Assembly: GCA_004556005.1 (NCBI GenBank)
Contig: SFJA01000001.1
Span: 18,813 to 82,812, forward strand
Reading direction: 5' to 3'
DNA length: 64,000 nt
DNA from: Bacteroidales bacterium
GTDB lineage: Bacteria; Bacteroidota; Bacteroidia; Bacteroidales; UBA932
How positions within the stretch are numbered: position 1 is the stretch's first letter; every line of letters begins with the position of its first letter. The position numbers were made by a program, and so were the translations under genes. Below, one piece after another: positions 42,950 through 53,589 of the stretch. The notes beneath the pieces were generated by a model that was given only the letters and a program-made list of their open reading frames with translations, searched no databases and was not told where the DNA came from.

Positions 42950-42957
42950 TATCTTTG
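42950..42957 (+). promoter_or_regulatory. putative -7 element for gyrA
   Basis: TATCTTTG fits TAnnTTTG, 59 bases before the gyrA ATG, leaving a leader of about 55 bases that holds a small hairpin (42969-42992) and a six-codon upstream frame. Confidence 0.48.
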
Positions 42958-43016
42958 CACACTTATATGGGACGGTCTGGCGTATCGTTCCCGGAAGAAA
43001 TGACAGTTAATGGATT

Positions 43017-45599
43017 ATGACAGATCAGAACAATACAACAGAACTTCTTGAAGAGACACCCAAGGGCATAATCGAGCCGGTGGAGATCGATCACGAGATG
43101 CGTACCGCGTACATCGACTATTCGATGTCGGTTATCGTGTCCCGTGCCCTTCCGGATGTCAGGGACGGTTTGAAGCCGGTTCAGAGACGAGTCCTTTTCG
43201 GAATGGACGGTCTCGGATTGAATTTTGGCGGACAGACAAAAAAATCCGCGCGTATAGTCGGTGAGGTGCTCGGTAAGTACCATCCGCACGGAGACTCCAG
43301 CGTATATGATGCAATGGCAAGGCTTGCCCAGTCGTGGAACCAGAGATATCCGCTGGTATTCGGACAGGGTAACTTCGGTTCCATGGACGGTGACCCGGTT
43401 GCGGCTATGCGTTATACCGAGGCCAAACTTGCAAAGATGACAGAGTCTGTACTCTGCGACCTCGACAAGGATACCGTGGATATGCAGCTCAATTTCGACG
43501 ATTCGCTTGAAGAGCCTACGGTGCTCCCTACCAAGCTTCCGCTTCTGCTGCTCAACGGCTCGTCGGGCATTGCTGTCGGTATGGCTACAAATATGCCGCC
43601 CCACAACCTTTCAGAGTGTTGCGATGCCATCTGCGCCTATATTGACAATCCCGACATTACGGTCGAGGAACTTATGGAGCATATCAAGGGTCCTGACTTT
43701 CCTACCGGAGGCATTATCCTTGGACGTCAGGGCATCATAGATGCATATACCACCGGCCGCGGAAGGATAATCGTAAGGGCCAAGGCGGACATCGAGGAAA
43801 GCGACAACGGCAGGGAGACCATCGTTGTAACCGAGGTTCCGTATATGGTCAACAAGGCCGATATGATTGCCCGCATAGGCGAGATGATTCGCGACAAGAA
43901 GATCGAAGGAATCTCAGAGATAAGGGAACTTACCAACCGCGAGGGCATTCGCATAGAGTTTGTCGTCAAGAAGGACGCAAATGCCAATGTGGTGCTCAAT
44001 ACGCTCTTTAAATACACTGCCCTCCAGTCCAGTTTCGCCGTGAACAACGTTGCCCTTGTCGGGGGCCGTCCGCGCACGCTTGCGCTTAAGGACATCATTT
44101 CCAATTTTGTCCAGTTCCGACACCAGGTCGTTTACAGGCGCACGAAGTTCGAACTCGAAAAGGCCCAGAAGCGTGCCCACATACTCCAGGGACTGCTCAA
44201 GGCAATAGACATAATCGATGAGGTTATCGCTACGATTCGCCGTTCGGAGAGCGTAGATGAAGCAAGAAACAGTCTCGTCTCACTGTTCGGATTTACCGAT
44301 GTGCAGGCAGCTGCAATCGTGGATATGCGTCTGCGTCAGCTCACAGGACTGGAAAAGGAAAAGCTTCAGGCCGAGTATGACGAGATCGAAAGATTCATCG
44401 CCCGCTGCCAGGAGATCCTTGCTTCCGATGCCGAGCAGCTCAATGTCGTAAAGCAGGAAACTCTCGAAATCAAGGAAAAATACGGAGACGAGCGCCGCAC
44501 CGAGATAACGATGAGCGCGGAAGAATTTAACCCTGAAGACTTCTATGCCGACGATGACGTGGTGATTACAATCTCCCACCTGGGCTACATCAAGCGCACT
44601 CCGCTGACGGAGTTCCGCACGCAGAGCAGGGGAGGCGTAGGAAAGAAGGCCAGCGCCACAAGGGACGAGGACTTCATCGAGCATATCTATGTCGCCAATA
44701 TGCACAGCACCATGCTGTTCTTTACCGACAAGGGAATGTGCTACCGCCTCAAGGTTTACGAACTGCCGGAGGGTACGCGCACTTCCAAGGGCCGCGCGGT
44801 GCAGAATCTTCTTTCTATCGAAAAGGACGAGATCATCAAGACATACCTCAATGTGGCAAGCATCGAGAGTCCTGAATATACCTCAAGTCATTTCGTGACT
44901 CTCATTACCAAGAGGGGAGTCATCAAAAAGACCAACCTGAGCGAGTACTCCAACAAGCGCAGCCGCAACAAGGGTATCAGGGCCATTGTCATCCGCGAGG
45001 GCGATGAACTTCTCGACGCTCTGCTGACGGATGGAAACGAGCAGATTATGGTTGCTGCCCGCAATGGTTTCTGCTGCCGCTTCAACGAGGATGACGTGCG
45101 TTCGATGGGTCGCAACTCCAGCGGTGTCAAGGCCATCAGCATAGAGGACGAAGACGAGGTTGTAGGCGCTCTGGTAATCAACCCTGCCGCTGAGGACTTT
45201 GCTTCCAAGACCATACTTGTCGTGAGTGAAAACGGTTTCGGCAAGAGGTCCGAGCCTGATGAGTACCGCCTTACAAGGCGTGGAGCCAAGGGTGTAAAGA
45301 CAATCAACATCACTGAAAAAACTGGTCCGCTTGTTGCAATCAAGGCAGTTACGGAAGACAATGACCTTATGATTATCAACCGTTCCGGCCTTACGATAAG
45401 GATGAGCGTTGCCGAAATAAGGGTTGCAGGTCGCGCTACACAGGGAGTCAAGCTTATCAACCTCAGGGAAGGCGATTCCATTGCTGCAGTGTCACCGGTT
45501 GCCCGTTCTGATGAGGATGCGGCCGCCGCTGCGCAGGAAGGAACCGAGGCGACGGAGCAGCAAGCTGCGGAAACGGCCGTTGACGTTAATAATGAATAA
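43017..45599 (+). CDS. gyrA: DNA gyrase subunit A
   Basis: An 860-residue type IIA topoisomerase subunit that breaks and rejoins DNA to add negative supercoils. The catalytic tyrosine is Y133 in [10 protein letters not shown]. The quinolone-resistance region reads [18 protein letters not shown]94 and D98 correspond to E. coli S83 and D87 and are the susceptible-type residues. The C-terminal beta-pinwheel (about 515-830) has a GyrA-box-like QSRGGVGKK rather than the canonical QRRGGKG. A poorly conserved acidic and Ala/Glu-rich tail ends the protein. The TPR gene follows after 22 bases. Confidence 0.97.
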   Translation: MTDQNNTTELLEETPKGIIEPVEIDHEMRTAYIDYSMSVIVSRALPDVRDGLKPVQRRVLFGMDGLGLNFGGQTKKSARIVGEVLGKYHPHGDSSVYDAMARLAQSWNQRYPLVFGQGNFGSMDGDPVAAMRYTEAKLAKMTESVLCDLDKDTVDMQLNFDDSLEEPTVLPTKLPLLLLNGSSGIAVGMATNMPPHNLSECCDAICAYIDNPDITVEELMEHIKGPDFPTGGIILGRQGIIDAYTTGRGRIIVRAKADIEESDNGRETIVVTEVPYMVNKADMIARIGEMIRDKKIEGISEIRELTNREGIRIEFVVKKDANANVVLNTLFKYTALQSSFAVNNVALVGGRPRTLALKDIISNFVQFRHQVVYRRTKFELEKAQKRAHILQGLLKAIDIIDEVIATIRRSESVDEARNSLVSLFGFTDVQAAAIVDMRLRQLTGLEKEKLQAEYDEIERFIARCQEILASDAEQLNVVKQETLEIKEKYGDERRTEITMSAEEFNPEDFYADDDVVITISHLGYIKRTPLTEFRTQSRGGVGKKASATRDEDFIEHIYVANMHSTMLFFTDKGMCYRLKVYELPEGTRTSKGRAVQNLLSIEKDEIIKTYLNVASIESPEYTSSHFVTLITKRGVIKKTNLSEYSNKRSRNKGIRAIVIREGDELLDALLTDGNEQIMVAARNGFCCRFNEDDVRSMGRNSSGVKAISIEDEDEVVGALVINPAAEDFASKTILVVSENGFGKRSEPDEYRLTRRGAKGVKTINITEKTGPLVAIKAVTEDNDLMIINRSGLTIRMSVAEIRVAGRATQGVKLINLREGDSIAAVSPVARSDEDAAAAAQEGTEATEQQAAETAVDVNNE

Positions 45600-45621
45600 T
45601 CAATTTAACCATCATAGTATT

Positions 45622-46932
45622 ATGAAAAAGTTTTGTTTACTTCTCGCTATTCTGGCTTCAGTTCAGATAGCAGGTGCACAACAGGTAAAGAGCGTTGCAG
45701 CTGCACGTTCTTCTGTAGAGAAAGCCGAAAAGGCATCTCAGGATGCCAAGAAGTCCGTTAACCCTACCACTTGGATCAAACTCGGACAGGCCTATATGGA
45801 AGCATATTACGCCGCTCAGGGCGACGGTAGGCTCGGTGCTACCGATCAGGAACTCTCTCTTGTAATGTCAGGAGTAAAGCCGATTGCCGAGGAACAGGTT
45901 GTTGTTGCCGGAACTCCTATGCTCAAGAGAGTGTATGATACCAAGAACTACTACTTCAACTCCGCAGGTCAGCTCGCAATCATCGAGACCACCACTCCTG
46001 TCATCGAAAACGCGCTTGGAAAGGCCATCGAAGCCTACAAGAAGGCCTCAGAGCTTGATGTCAAGGGCAAGAAGTCAAAGGATATCGTTGAAGGTATGAA
46101 GATTGTTGACCAGAAATGTCTCGATGAGGCTTATATGGCATACAACTTCGGTGACCTCAAGCTGGCTTCAGAGTATTTCGAAAAGGCAGCCAATGCATTT
46201 GTGGACGGTTGCCCGGTTGATACCAATGCGGTTTACAACGTAGGCTTTACCTCTTATATGTCAGGAGATTACGACCGTGCCAAAGAGTGGTTCAACAAGA
46301 GTATCGCCATTGGTTTTGACGGCGAAAACGGAGAAGCATTTGCGAAGCTTGCCGATATTGCCGACCGTCAGGGCGACCAGAAGGCAAGACTCGGATATCT
46401 TGAGGCCGCATTCTCAAAGTATCCTCAGAGCCAGAGCGTGCTTATCGGACTCATCAACTATTACATTTCAACCGGTGAAAATACCAGCCGCCTCTTTGAA
46501 CTTATCGACGGCGCCAAGAGAAATGAGCCGGGCAATGCTTCTCTCTACTATGTGGAAGGAAACGTTCACGAAAAGCTCGGTAACTCAGAGGCCGCTCTTG
46601 CTGCTTACGAGGAGTGCTCAAAGGTTGATCCTAACTATGAGTACGGATACATTGCAAAGGGCATCCACTTCTACAACAAGGCCGTGGAAATCCAGACCCT
46701 TGCCAACGAGGAACTTGATGACGCCAAGTACAATGCTTTGGTAGAAGAATTTGAGGTAACCCTCAAGAGCGCACTCGAGCCGTTCGAGACTGCCCTCAGC
46801 CTGACAAAGAACGACGAGGTCAAGAAGCAGGTTGCAGAATATCTCAAGAATATCTGCTTCCGCTTCCGTACAGAGAGCGACGTATTTTCACAGAAGTACG
46901 AGAAATACTCAAAGATTTCGGCCGGAGAGTAG
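45622..46932 (+). CDS. exported tetratricopeptide repeat protein
   Basis: A 436-residue protein with a signal peptide (MKKFCLLLAILASVQIAGAQ) and several TPR units: for example DEAYMAYNFGDLKLASEYFEKA, the pair around AVYNVGFTSYMSGDYDRAKEWF, AFAKLADIADRQGDQKARLGYLEAA, and YVEGNVHEKLGNSEAALAAYEE. TPRs form a binding scaffold, so it is probably a periplasmic adaptor. A TPR gene directly after gyrA also occurs in other Bacteroidota by my recollection. Upstream in-frame codons overlapping gyrA are not used. Its 3' end overlaps the convergent CapA-like gene by 24 bases. Confidence 0.85.
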   Translation: MKKFCLLLAILASVQIAGAQQVKSVAAARSSVEKAEKASQDAKKSVNPTTWIKLGQAYMEAYYAAQGDGRLGATDQELSLVMSGVKPIAEEQVVVAGTPMLKRVYDTKNYYFNSAGQLAIIETTTPVIENALGKAIEAYKKASELDVKGKKSKDIVEGMKIVDQKCLDEAYMAYNFGDLKLASEYFEKAANAFVDGCPVDTNAVYNVGFTSYMSGDYDRAKEWFNKSIAIGFDGENGEAFAKLADIADRQGDQKARLGYLEAAFSKYPQSQSVLIGLINYYISTGENTSRLFELIDGAKRNEPGNASLYYVEGNVHEKLGNSEAALAAYEECSKVDPNYEYGYIAKGIHFYNKAVEIQTLANEELDDAKYNALVEEFEVTLKSALEPFETALSLTKNDEVKKQVAEYLKNICFRFRTESDVFSQKYEKYSKISAGE

Positions 46933-48009
46933 TACAAGACCGGTCGCTTCGGACACTCTATTGACCGTTGTGACCATATTGTCATAATCATAAGGATTGA
47001 GCCATTCGCTTCGGCGGGTGGCCCATTCTTTTACCGGTATGGTGCAAAAGCTTCCGCACAGATAGCCTGGAAGTGAACACCATAGAGGAATCAGCTCGGG
47101 TTCAAGCATTTTTGTTTCGTTTGTAAAACGCTTTTTTACAAAGCGTATCCGTACGGCAAGTTCGAGCCTTGTGTCCCTCTTGCTCATATTCGAAACGGCA
47201 TTTCCGACTGAATATATGACAGGAACTCCCTGTATGTGACTGCTATCCTGGACAACGTGAGGATGCGACCCGACAATTGCGTCAATGCCCTGTCCGACCA
47301 GCCATTCCGCCCATTCTTCCTGGTTTTTTGAATGGGTGGTAACATATTCAGGACCCCAATGCGGCAGGGCTATGATAAAGTCTGCACCTCTCTCCCTGGC
47401 CCTTTCCACGGCTTCTGACAATTCTTTCCTGTCCATATACAATGGCCTCGGATACTCTGCAGGTTTGCCGAAATTGGTCCCGTATGTAAAATTTATGAGA
47501 GCTATGCTGATGCCTTTGCGGAAAACAATCAGCGGGTTGGCGCTTTCCATCTCTTTTTCGTCAGAAGCAGAGCCTGTAAATGAAACTCTGTCACTCATGG
47601 ACCTGTAAACGGAAAGTGTGCGCTCCATGCCCTTGCGCCCCCTGTCAAGTATATGATTGTTGGCCGTGAGAAACACGTTTACCCCGCAGCCTGCTACATA
47701 TTCTGCATAGCTGTCCGGAGCGGAAAAGGCCGGATACCCCGAATAAGGCTTTCCTCCAAGGGAAAATTCCATATTGGCAAGCGCGAAGTCCGAGTCTTCG
47801 AACAGGGGCTTGAGATTGGCAAGAAAGCTTGAACAGTCGTAGCCAAGCTGTCTTTCGTGCATCATCACGTCACCGATTATGCATATGCTCACGGTGTCGC
47901 TTTTTTCCTCAAAAACGTAAGGAGGAGGTATTATGTGGCGAATCTGCGCATTGGCGTGCAGGGCAAGTGTCAAAAGAATGACGCTTAGTGTTGAAAGAGC
48001 TGTCTTCAT
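46909..48009 (-). CDS. CapA-family (PGA_cap) exported metallophosphatase-like protein
   Basis: A 366-residue exported protein, signal peptide residues 1-22 (MKTALSTLSVILLTLALHANAQ). Motifs of the CapA/PgsA calcineurin-like fold are in order: CIIGDVMMH, ALANMEFSLGG, LTANNHILDRG, ALPHWGPEY and VGSHPHVVQ. In Gram-positive bacteria relatives take part in poly-gamma-glutamate capsule anchoring, but lone members in Bacteroidota have no settled role and no pgs genes are nearby. Start 48009 is set by the signal peptide; the frame remains open upstream over the SPOR gene but that is not coding. Tail overlaps the TPR gene. Confidence 0.86.
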   Translation of the reverse strand: MKTALSTLSVILLTLALHANAQIRHIIPPPYVFEEKSDTVSICIIGDVMMHERQLGYDCSSFLANLKPLFEDSDFALANMEFSLGGKPYSGYPAFSAPDSYAEYVAGCGVNVFLTANNHILDRGRKGMERTLSVYRSMSDRVSFTGSASDEKEMESANPLIVFRKGISIALINFTYGTNFGKPAEYPRPLYMDRKELSEAVERARERGADFIIALPHWGPEYVTTHSKNQEEWAEWLVGQGIDAIVGSHPHVVQDSSHIQGVPVIYSVGNAVSNMSKRDTRLELAVRIRFVKKRFTNETKMLEPELIPLWCSLPGYLCGSFCTIPVKEWATRRSEWLNPYDYDNMVTTVNRVSEATGLVLLSGRNL

Positions 48010-48016
48010 ACGGATG

Positions 48017-48024
48017 CAAATATA
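48017..48024 (-). promoter_or_regulatory. putative -7 element for the CapA-like gene
   Basis: Minus-strand TATATTTG fits TAnnTTTG; 7 bases separate it from the start codon, so little or no leader is expected. Confidence 0.42.
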
Positions 48025-48035
48025 AAACTTTTGAT

Positions 48036-48043
48036 TAAATTTG
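48036..48043 (+). promoter_or_regulatory. putative -7 element for the SPOR lipoprotein operon
   Basis: TAAATTTG fits TAnnTTTG; 9 bases separate it from the ATG at 48053. Confidence 0.42.
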
Positions 48044-48052
48044 CTTCCTAAT

Positions 48053-48583
48053 ATGCATATTGGAAAAGGACATATTTTCGGACAGGCTGCAGCAATGCTT
48101 ATGCTGGTGTTCCTTGCAAGCGGATGCGATTTTTTCCGTAAACTGGCAGGGAGGCCTGATTCGGCATATATAGAAGCTAAAAGGTTGTATATAGAGCAGC
48201 AGGAGGCGGAACACCGTTCGCGCGTGGACTCCGTGCGTGAGCTGAGTTCCTCCATAGCCGATTCCCTGTCTCTGCTTGACTCCATACGTATAGGAAGAAA
48301 AGCAGTCATCGAGAAACGTCAGCTTGTAAGTGACGGAGTGCAGAAGCTTGGAGCAAGGTATTACATAATAATAGGTTCCTTCAGCAAGGAAAGCAATGCG
48401 CAGAAACTTGCCGAAACTGCACGCTCAAATGGCTTAGAACCGAGTCTTATACGTTATAAGAACGGATTTACAGCGGTGGGAATCTGTCCTTGCAACCGGC
48501 TTTCCGAAGTGCTTGCTGCCCTGGATGGACTCAATGGACTCAGTTTTGTTCCAAAAGGTGTGTGGGTGCTTGACAATGAATAG
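48053..48583 (+). CDS. SPOR-domain lipoprotein
   Basis: A 176-residue lipoprotein: signal with lipobox LASGC (cysteine at about residue 25), an Arg/Ser/Asp-rich helix (about 40-90), then a C-terminal SPOR domain (about 102-172) beginning YYIIIGSFSKESNAQKLAE. SPOR domains bind denuded septal peptidoglycan, so this protein is expected at division sites or along the wall. ATG 48053 is chosen over a TTG four codons upstream that overlaps the promoter. It is followed after 3 bases by the M28-TonB fusion gene and probably acts with it. Confidence 0.86.
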   Translation: MHIGKGHIFGQAAAMLMLVFLASGCDFFRKLAGRPDSAYIEAKRLYIEQQEAEHRSRVDSVRELSSSIADSLSLLDSIRIGRKAVIEKRQLVSDGVQKLGARYYIIIGSFSKESNAQKLAETARSNGLEPSLIRYKNGFTAVGICPCNRLSEVLAALDGLNGLSFVPKGVWVLDNE

Positions 48584-48586
48584 ACT

Positions 48587-49903
48587 ATGAAACGTACACT
48601 GGCATATATACTGCTGACTTTCCTTGCATTTCCTCTTGCGGCGCAATACAGGGACGTGTCTTTGTCGGACCTCCACAGCAGCGAGCTAGCCGCTGAAATG
48701 AAGACTCAGATACAGACTCTTTCTTCCGCAGCTCTCGAAGGCCGCAAGGCAGGTTCGGAAGGGGAGGCTGAAGCCGCCCGTTTCATTGCGGAAGAATTTC
48801 AAAGGTATGGAATAGATTTGCTTCCTGACGGGCAGTTCGGCATCAAGCAGGCGAACGGCGACACTCTTGTGTCACATAATGTAGTCGGATTCGTTACTGG
48901 AAGCGACAGCCGCCTTTCGGAAAGGTACATCGTGGTTGCTGCGCGGCTTGACAACCTTGGCACGAGCGAATTGACCGTGAACGGTGAAAAAAAGACCAGC
49001 ATATATTACGGAGCCAACGGCAATGCGTCCGGGCTAAGCATGATGCTGCAGCTTGCCAAAATGATCAATACAAACAATCTGATGGTGCGAAGAACCGTTG
49101 TCTTTGCGGCCCTGGGAGCGTCTCTGGAAGGAGGTGCCGGTGCCTGGTATCTGCTCAACCGTTCCTTTCCTGACGTGTCAAAAATAGACGCAATGGTCAA
49201 TCTCGATATGCTCGGGACGGGTTCAAGTGGCTTTTATGCATATTCGGCATCCAACAAGGACTTGAACGCGATGATACGGTCTTTGGAGCAGACCTTGCAG
49301 CCCGTATATCCTGCCATCGTTTCGATGGAACCGGTCTCATCCGACCACAGGTTATTCTATGACAAGGAGATTCCGGCGGTTTTCTTCACCACGGGAATGT
49401 ATCCGGAGTATAACTCTAGCAGAGACACCGAGTCGATAATAGAGTACGATATGCTCGAGAGGGAACTTGAATATATATTCAACTTTACGGTGCATCTTGC
49501 CAATTCCGAGGCTCCGCAGTTCAGACCTTCCGAACTCACGGTCAAGAAGCAGCGCCGCCAGAAGGATGTTGTCCCTTATTACGAATGCGATACCAAACCG
49601 TCTTTCCTAGGCTCTTCGGACCCGATTTTCTTCCTCAAAAAGTGGGTGTATGTTTACTTGAGGTATCCTAAAGAGGCCGTCCGTGACGGTGTGCAGGGCA
49701 GCGTGCCGGTAAGTTTCATCATTGACGAGAGGGGCAAGGTGTGTGATGTCAAGGTCGTCAAGAGCGTAGATCCTCTTCTGGATGAAGAAGCGGTAAGGGT
49801 TATTTCCGCTTCTCCTGACTGGAAGCCGGGTCGTGTGGACGGGAAGAAGGTCAAGTCGGAGATGACCCTGTATGTTGACTTTAAACTTGAAAGAAAGAAA
49901 TAG
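48587..49903 (+). CDS. inactivated M28 peptidase-like domain fused to a TonB C-terminal domain
   Basis: A 438-residue exported protein with a signal peptide (residues 1-19). Residues about 35-305 align with M28 zinc aminopeptidases, but most of the metal site is gone: the expected His is R120 (AARLDNLG), the bridging Asp is G145 (GANGNASG), the Glu pair is S179-L180 (GASLEGG), and the last His is N276 (EYNSSRD). D122, D207 in NLDMLG and H254 in SSDH remain. Residues about 345-436 are a TonB C-terminal domain ([41 protein letters not shown]). The TonB domain normally touches TonB boxes of outer-membrane receptors; here it has no membrane anchor or Pro-rich spacer. Likely a binding protein, not an enzyme. 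Confidence 0.82.
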   Translation: MKRTLAYILLTFLAFPLAAQYRDVSLSDLHSSELAAEMKTQIQTLSSAALEGRKAGSEGEAEAARFIAEEFQRYGIDLLPDGQFGIKQANGDTLVSHNVVGFVTGSDSRLSERYIVVAARLDNLGTSELTVNGEKKTSIYYGANGNASGLSMMLQLAKMINTNNLMVRRTVVFAALGASLEGGAGAWYLLNRSFPDVSKIDAMVNLDMLGTGSSGFYAYSASNKDLNAMIRSLEQTLQPVYPAIVSMEPVSSDHRLFYDKEIPAVFFTTGMYPEYNSSRDTESIIEYDMLERELEYIFNFTVHLANSEAPQFRPSELTVKKQRRQKDVVPYYECDTKPSFLGSSDPIFFLKKWVYVYLRYPKEAVRDGVQGSVPVSFIIDERGKVCDVKVVKSVDPLLDEEAVRVISASPDWKPGRVDGKKVKSEMTLYVDFKLERKK

Positions 49904-49911
49904 ATATAAAA

Positions 49912-52641
49912 ATGGAATACGATTTCAAATCAATCGAAAGCAAGTGGCAGGCCAGATGGGCCGAGGAAAAGACCTTCAAGGCCGAGGAAAACAGTGATAA
50001 ACCGAAGTACTACGTTCTGGATATGTTCCCGTATCCGAGCGGTGCCGGATTGCACGTGGGACATCCTCTCGGATATATTGCAAGTGACATTTTTGCCCGT
50101 TACAAGAGGCTCAACGGCTTTAATGTGCTCCATCCTATGGGATATGACGCATTTGGCCTTCCTGCCGAGCAATATGCCATTCAGACCGGACAGCACCCAG
50201 AAGTGACAACGGACAGGAACGTAAAACGCTATCGCGAACAGCTGGACCGCATAGGATTCTCATATGATTGGGACAGGGAGGTCCGTACCTGTGATCCGCA
50301 GTATTACAAATGGACGCAGTGGGCATTCCTCAAGATGTTTGACAGCTGGTATGATCCCGATGCTGATGCGGCTAGACCAATTTCTGAACTTGTCAAGCGT
50401 TTCGAAACTACCGGATACGAGGATGTGTCCCCTCAGTCGTGGGCGGAGTCTGACGAAAAGGCCAAGTCTGATATCCTGATGCGCTATCGTATTGCATATC
50501 AGGGAGAAACGTCTGTGAACTGGTGTGAAGGACTGGGAACGGTTCTGGCAAATGACGAGGTAAAGGACGGACTCAGCGTGCGTGGCGGATTCCCGGTAGT
50601 GCAGAAGAAGATGACTCAGTGGCAGCTCAGGGTTTCAGCATACGCCGGCAGACTTCTTTCCTCTCTCGACAATCTGGACTGGACCGATTCTCTGAAGGAA
50701 ATGCAGCGCAACTGGATAGGGCGTTCCGAGGGTACTGAAATGGTATTCAACACTATATGTGACGGCCGCGAAAAACCTGTCACTATATTCACTACCAGGG
50801 CGGATACCGTATTTGGCGTGACCTTTATGGTGCTTGCCCCGGAGAGCGAACTTGTCCCTGAACTTACCTCGGCGGACCGCAAGGAAGAAGTCGAGGCATA
50901 TATCAAGGAGGTAGGCAAGAAGACCGAGAGGGAGAGAATCTCCGAGACTAAAACAGTAACAGGCGTATTTTCAGGAGCTTACGGAATCAATCCACTTACC
51001 GGTGACAAGATTCCTATCTGGATTTCGGAATATGTGCTCGCTGGTTACGGAACGGGTGCAATCATGGCAGTTCCGGCACACGACAGCCGCGACTACGCAT
51101 TCGCCAAGAAATTCGGACTGCCGATCATTCCGCTCATCGAAGGCTGCGATGTGTCCGAAGCTTCCTTTGATGCCAAGGAAGGAGTAATGTGCAACTCTGG
51201 ATTCCTCGACGGTATGCAGGTTTCCGAAGCGATAGAGGCGGCAAAGGATTATGTCGAGGCTCACGGACTTGGAAGACGCAAGACCAATTACAGGCTTCGC
51301 GATGCCATTTTCAGCCGCCAGCGTTACTGGGGCGAGCCTTTCCCTATTTACTACAAAGACGGAATCGCCTGTCCTGTAGCGGAGGAAGATCTTCCTGTAA
51401 GACTTCCCGAAATCGATTCTTATGCACCTACCGGAGAGGCTCCGCTCTGCAGGGCCAAGGACTGGACATACAAGGGATATCCTCTGGAAACCAGCACTAT
51501 GCCGGGATTTGCGGGTTCAAGCGCATATTATCTCCGTTATATGGATCCGCACAATGACAAGGCTCTTGTCAGCAAGGAGTCCAACGGCTACTGGCGCTCC
51601 GTTGACCTTTATGTCGGAGGTACCGAGCACGCTACCGGTCATCTCATCTACTCACGTTTCTGGAACAAATTCCTCTATGACCTGGGATATGTATGCGAGG
51701 ACGAACCTTTCCGCAAACTCATCAATCAGGGAATGATACAGGGCCGCTCCAACTTCGTTTACAGGATAGTCGGCACCAACCGTTTCGTCTCATATGGCCT
51801 CAAGGACAAATACGAAACCACCGAAATCCATGTCGATGTCAATATCGTACACAACGACAAGCTGGATATCGATGCCTTCAGGGCCTGGAGACCGGAATTT
51901 GCCGATGCGGAGTTTGAACTCGAGGATGGACAGTATGTCTGCGGCTGGGCAATAGAAAAGATGAGCAAGAGTATGTACAACGTCGTCAATCCTGACCTCG
52001 TATGCGATACTTACGGCGCCGATACCCTGCGTCTCTACGAAATGTTCCTCGGACCTGTCGAGCAGAGCAAGCCTTGGGATACCAAGGGAATTGACGGAGT
52101 CAACCGCTTCCTGAAGAAATTCTGGCGTCTCTTCTTCGATCGCGACAACTGGAGCGTTTCCGACGAGAAAGCTGATGCAAAGGAACTCAAGATACTTCAC
52201 AAGCTGATCGGAAAGGTACGCAGTGACATCGAGCAGTTCTCCTACAACACTTCCATCTCGGCATTTATGGTCGCAGTAGGCGATTTGACTGCGCTCAAAT
52301 GCAACAAGAGGGAGATTCTGGAACCTATGGTTATCCTGCTGAGTCCTTTTGCACCTCATATCTGCGAAGAGCTGTATCATATGCTAGGTCATACTGACAG
52401 CGTGACCTATGCCGCTTTCCCTGAATTTATAGAAGAATTTGCCCGCGAAGACAACGTCACCTATCCTGTGCAGTTCAACGGCAAGATGAGATTTACCGTT
52501 GAGCTTCCGCGCAGCGCCAGTCCGGCCGAGGTGGAGGAGTCGATCCGCGCGATGGAGCAGACTGCCAGGTACGTGGCTGACAAGCAGATAGTCAAATTTA
52601 TCGTTGTCCCGGGAAGGATAGTCAATATTGTAATCAAGTAA
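49912..52641 (+). CDS. leuS: leucyl-tRNA synthetase
   Basis: A 909-residue class I aminoacyl-tRNA synthetase. The HIGH motif appears as HVGHPLGY (about residue 46), and KMSKS is exact at residues 683-687. The CP1 editing domain between them contains the [18 protein letters not shown] and [16 protein letters not shown] segments used to remove mischarged amino acids. It is longer than the E. coli enzyme (860), with extra residues between about 560 and 660. It starts 8 bases after the preceding gene and may be read from the same promoter as the SPOR lipoprotein. Confidence 0.97.
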   Translation: MEYDFKSIESKWQARWAEEKTFKAEENSDKPKYYVLDMFPYPSGAGLHVGHPLGYIASDIFARYKRLNGFNVLHPMGYDAFGLPAEQYAIQTGQHPEVTTDRNVKRYREQLDRIGFSYDWDREVRTCDPQYYKWTQWAFLKMFDSWYDPDADAARPISELVKRFETTGYEDVSPQSWAESDEKAKSDILMRYRIAYQGETSVNWCEGLGTVLANDEVKDGLSVRGGFPVVQKKMTQWQLRVSAYAGRLLSSLDNLDWTDSLKEMQRNWIGRSEGTEMVFNTICDGREKPVTIFTTRADTVFGVTFMVLAPESELVPELTSADRKEEVEAYIKEVGKKTERERISETKTVTGVFSGAYGINPLTGDKIPIWISEYVLAGYGTGAIMAVPAHDSRDYAFAKKFGLPIIPLIEGCDVSEASFDAKEGVMCNSGFLDGMQVSEAIEAAKDYVEAHGLGRRKTNYRLRDAIFSRQRYWGEPFPIYYKDGIACPVAEEDLPVRLPEIDSYAPTGEAPLCRAKDWTYKGYPLETSTMPGFAGSSAYYLRYMDPHNDKALVSKESNGYWRSVDLYVGGTEHATGHLIYSRFWNKFLYDLGYVCEDEPFRKLINQGMIQGRSNFVYRIVGTNRFVSYGLKDKYETTEIHVDVNIVHNDKLDIDAFRAWRPEFADAEFELEDGQYVCGWAIEKMSKSMYNVVNPDLVCDTYGADTLRLYEMFLGPVEQSKPWDTKGIDGVNRFLKKFWRLFFDRDNWSVSDEKADAKELKILHKLIGKVRSDIEQFSYNTSISAFMVAVGDLTALKCNKREILEPMVILLSPFAPHICEELYHMLGHTDSVTYAAFPEFIEEFAREDNVTYPVQFNGKMRFTVELPRSASPAEVEESIRAMEQTARYVADKQIVKFIVVPGRIVNIVIK

Positions 52642-52655
52642 GTGTTACTTGGAAT

Positions 52656-53588
52656 ATGAACATTAGCAGGAAGAGTATTCTGACATTGTTGAAGGATTAT
52701 CTTATCATAACCTTCGCTTGTTTTCTTTTCGCCTTTGCGTGGGAGTGCTTCATGATTCCACGAGGCTTGTCGGCAGGTGGAATGATGGGATTTTGTACTG
52801 TCCTGCAGTATGCAACGGACGGCCTAATCCAGACCCAGTATTCCTATTTTGTCATAAATGCCCTGCTCATCATACTGGCTGTGCTAGCGATGGGAATAGG
52901 CTTCGGATTCAAGACCATATACTGCATAGTGGTCTCCTCGCTGGCTATGGGGATTCTGTCGAACTGTTCTGCTCTCCACTGCGTTGAGGGCGAATTCTTC
53001 TATGTCCGTGAGAATATGCTGATTGCGCTTATAGCGGGCTCTCTGGAAGCCGTGGGCATAGGATTGGTTATCCGCAATGGTGGAAGTACCGGAGGAACGG
53101 ATATCATTGCGCTTATGATAAACAAGTACTGGCCCGTTTCGCTGAGTTCCGCCTTTGCAGTCCTTGACTTTGTAGTCGTCTCCCTGCTTCTTTTCCTTCC
53201 GGACAAGTCCTTTGCGGATATGATATACGGCATCGTGGAGATAGCGGTGTTTACCCTGATGATAGACTTTGTTGTGGCCGGAAAAAAATCCTCCTACCAG
53301 TTGCTTGTCTTTTCGTCCAAGTATAAGGAGATTGCTGATTATATCATCAATGAAATGGACCGCGGAGTCACTCTCCTCAAAGCTCAGGGCTGGTTTACAA
53401 AGAAGGACAAGGACGTGCTGCTCATACTGATCAGCCAGAAACAGCTTCCGGTGCTGTCTCGCTATATCAAGGAAAAGGACCCCAAGGCCTTTATGTCCGT
53501 ATGTTCGACACACAGCGTGTATGGTGAGGGCTTTGACGAGATAAAGGCGGGTCTGCTGAAAAAGAAAAATGAAATAACACAAAACTGA
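52656..53588 (+). CDS. YitT family membrane protein, first copy
   Basis: A 310-residue protein with five or six membrane helices (about residues 10-195, DUF161 region) and a C-terminal cytoplasmic DUF2179 domain (about 215-300) with GVTLLKAQGWFTKKDKDVLL. The phrase GGSTGGTDIIALMINKYW in the membrane part is diagnostic. Transport substrate is unknown. The second copy starts 1 base after its stop, so the two probably make a hetero-oligomer or are the result of a recent duplication followed by divergence. Confidence 0.88.
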   Translation: MNISRKSILTLLKDYLIITFACFLFAFAWECFMIPRGLSAGGMMGFCTVLQYATDGLIQTQYSYFVINALLIILAVLAMGIGFGFKTIYCIVVSSLAMGILSNCSALHCVEGEFFYVRENMLIALIAGSLEAVGIGLVIRNGGSTGGTDIIALMINKYWPVSLSSAFAVLDFVVVSLLLFLPDKSFADMIYGIVEIAVFTLMIDFVVAGKKSSYQLLVFSSKYKEIADYIINEMDRGVTLLKAQGWFTKKDKDVLLILISQKQLPVLSRYIKEKDPKAFMSVCSTHSVYGEGFDEIKAGLLKKKNEITQN

Positions 53589-53589
53589 T

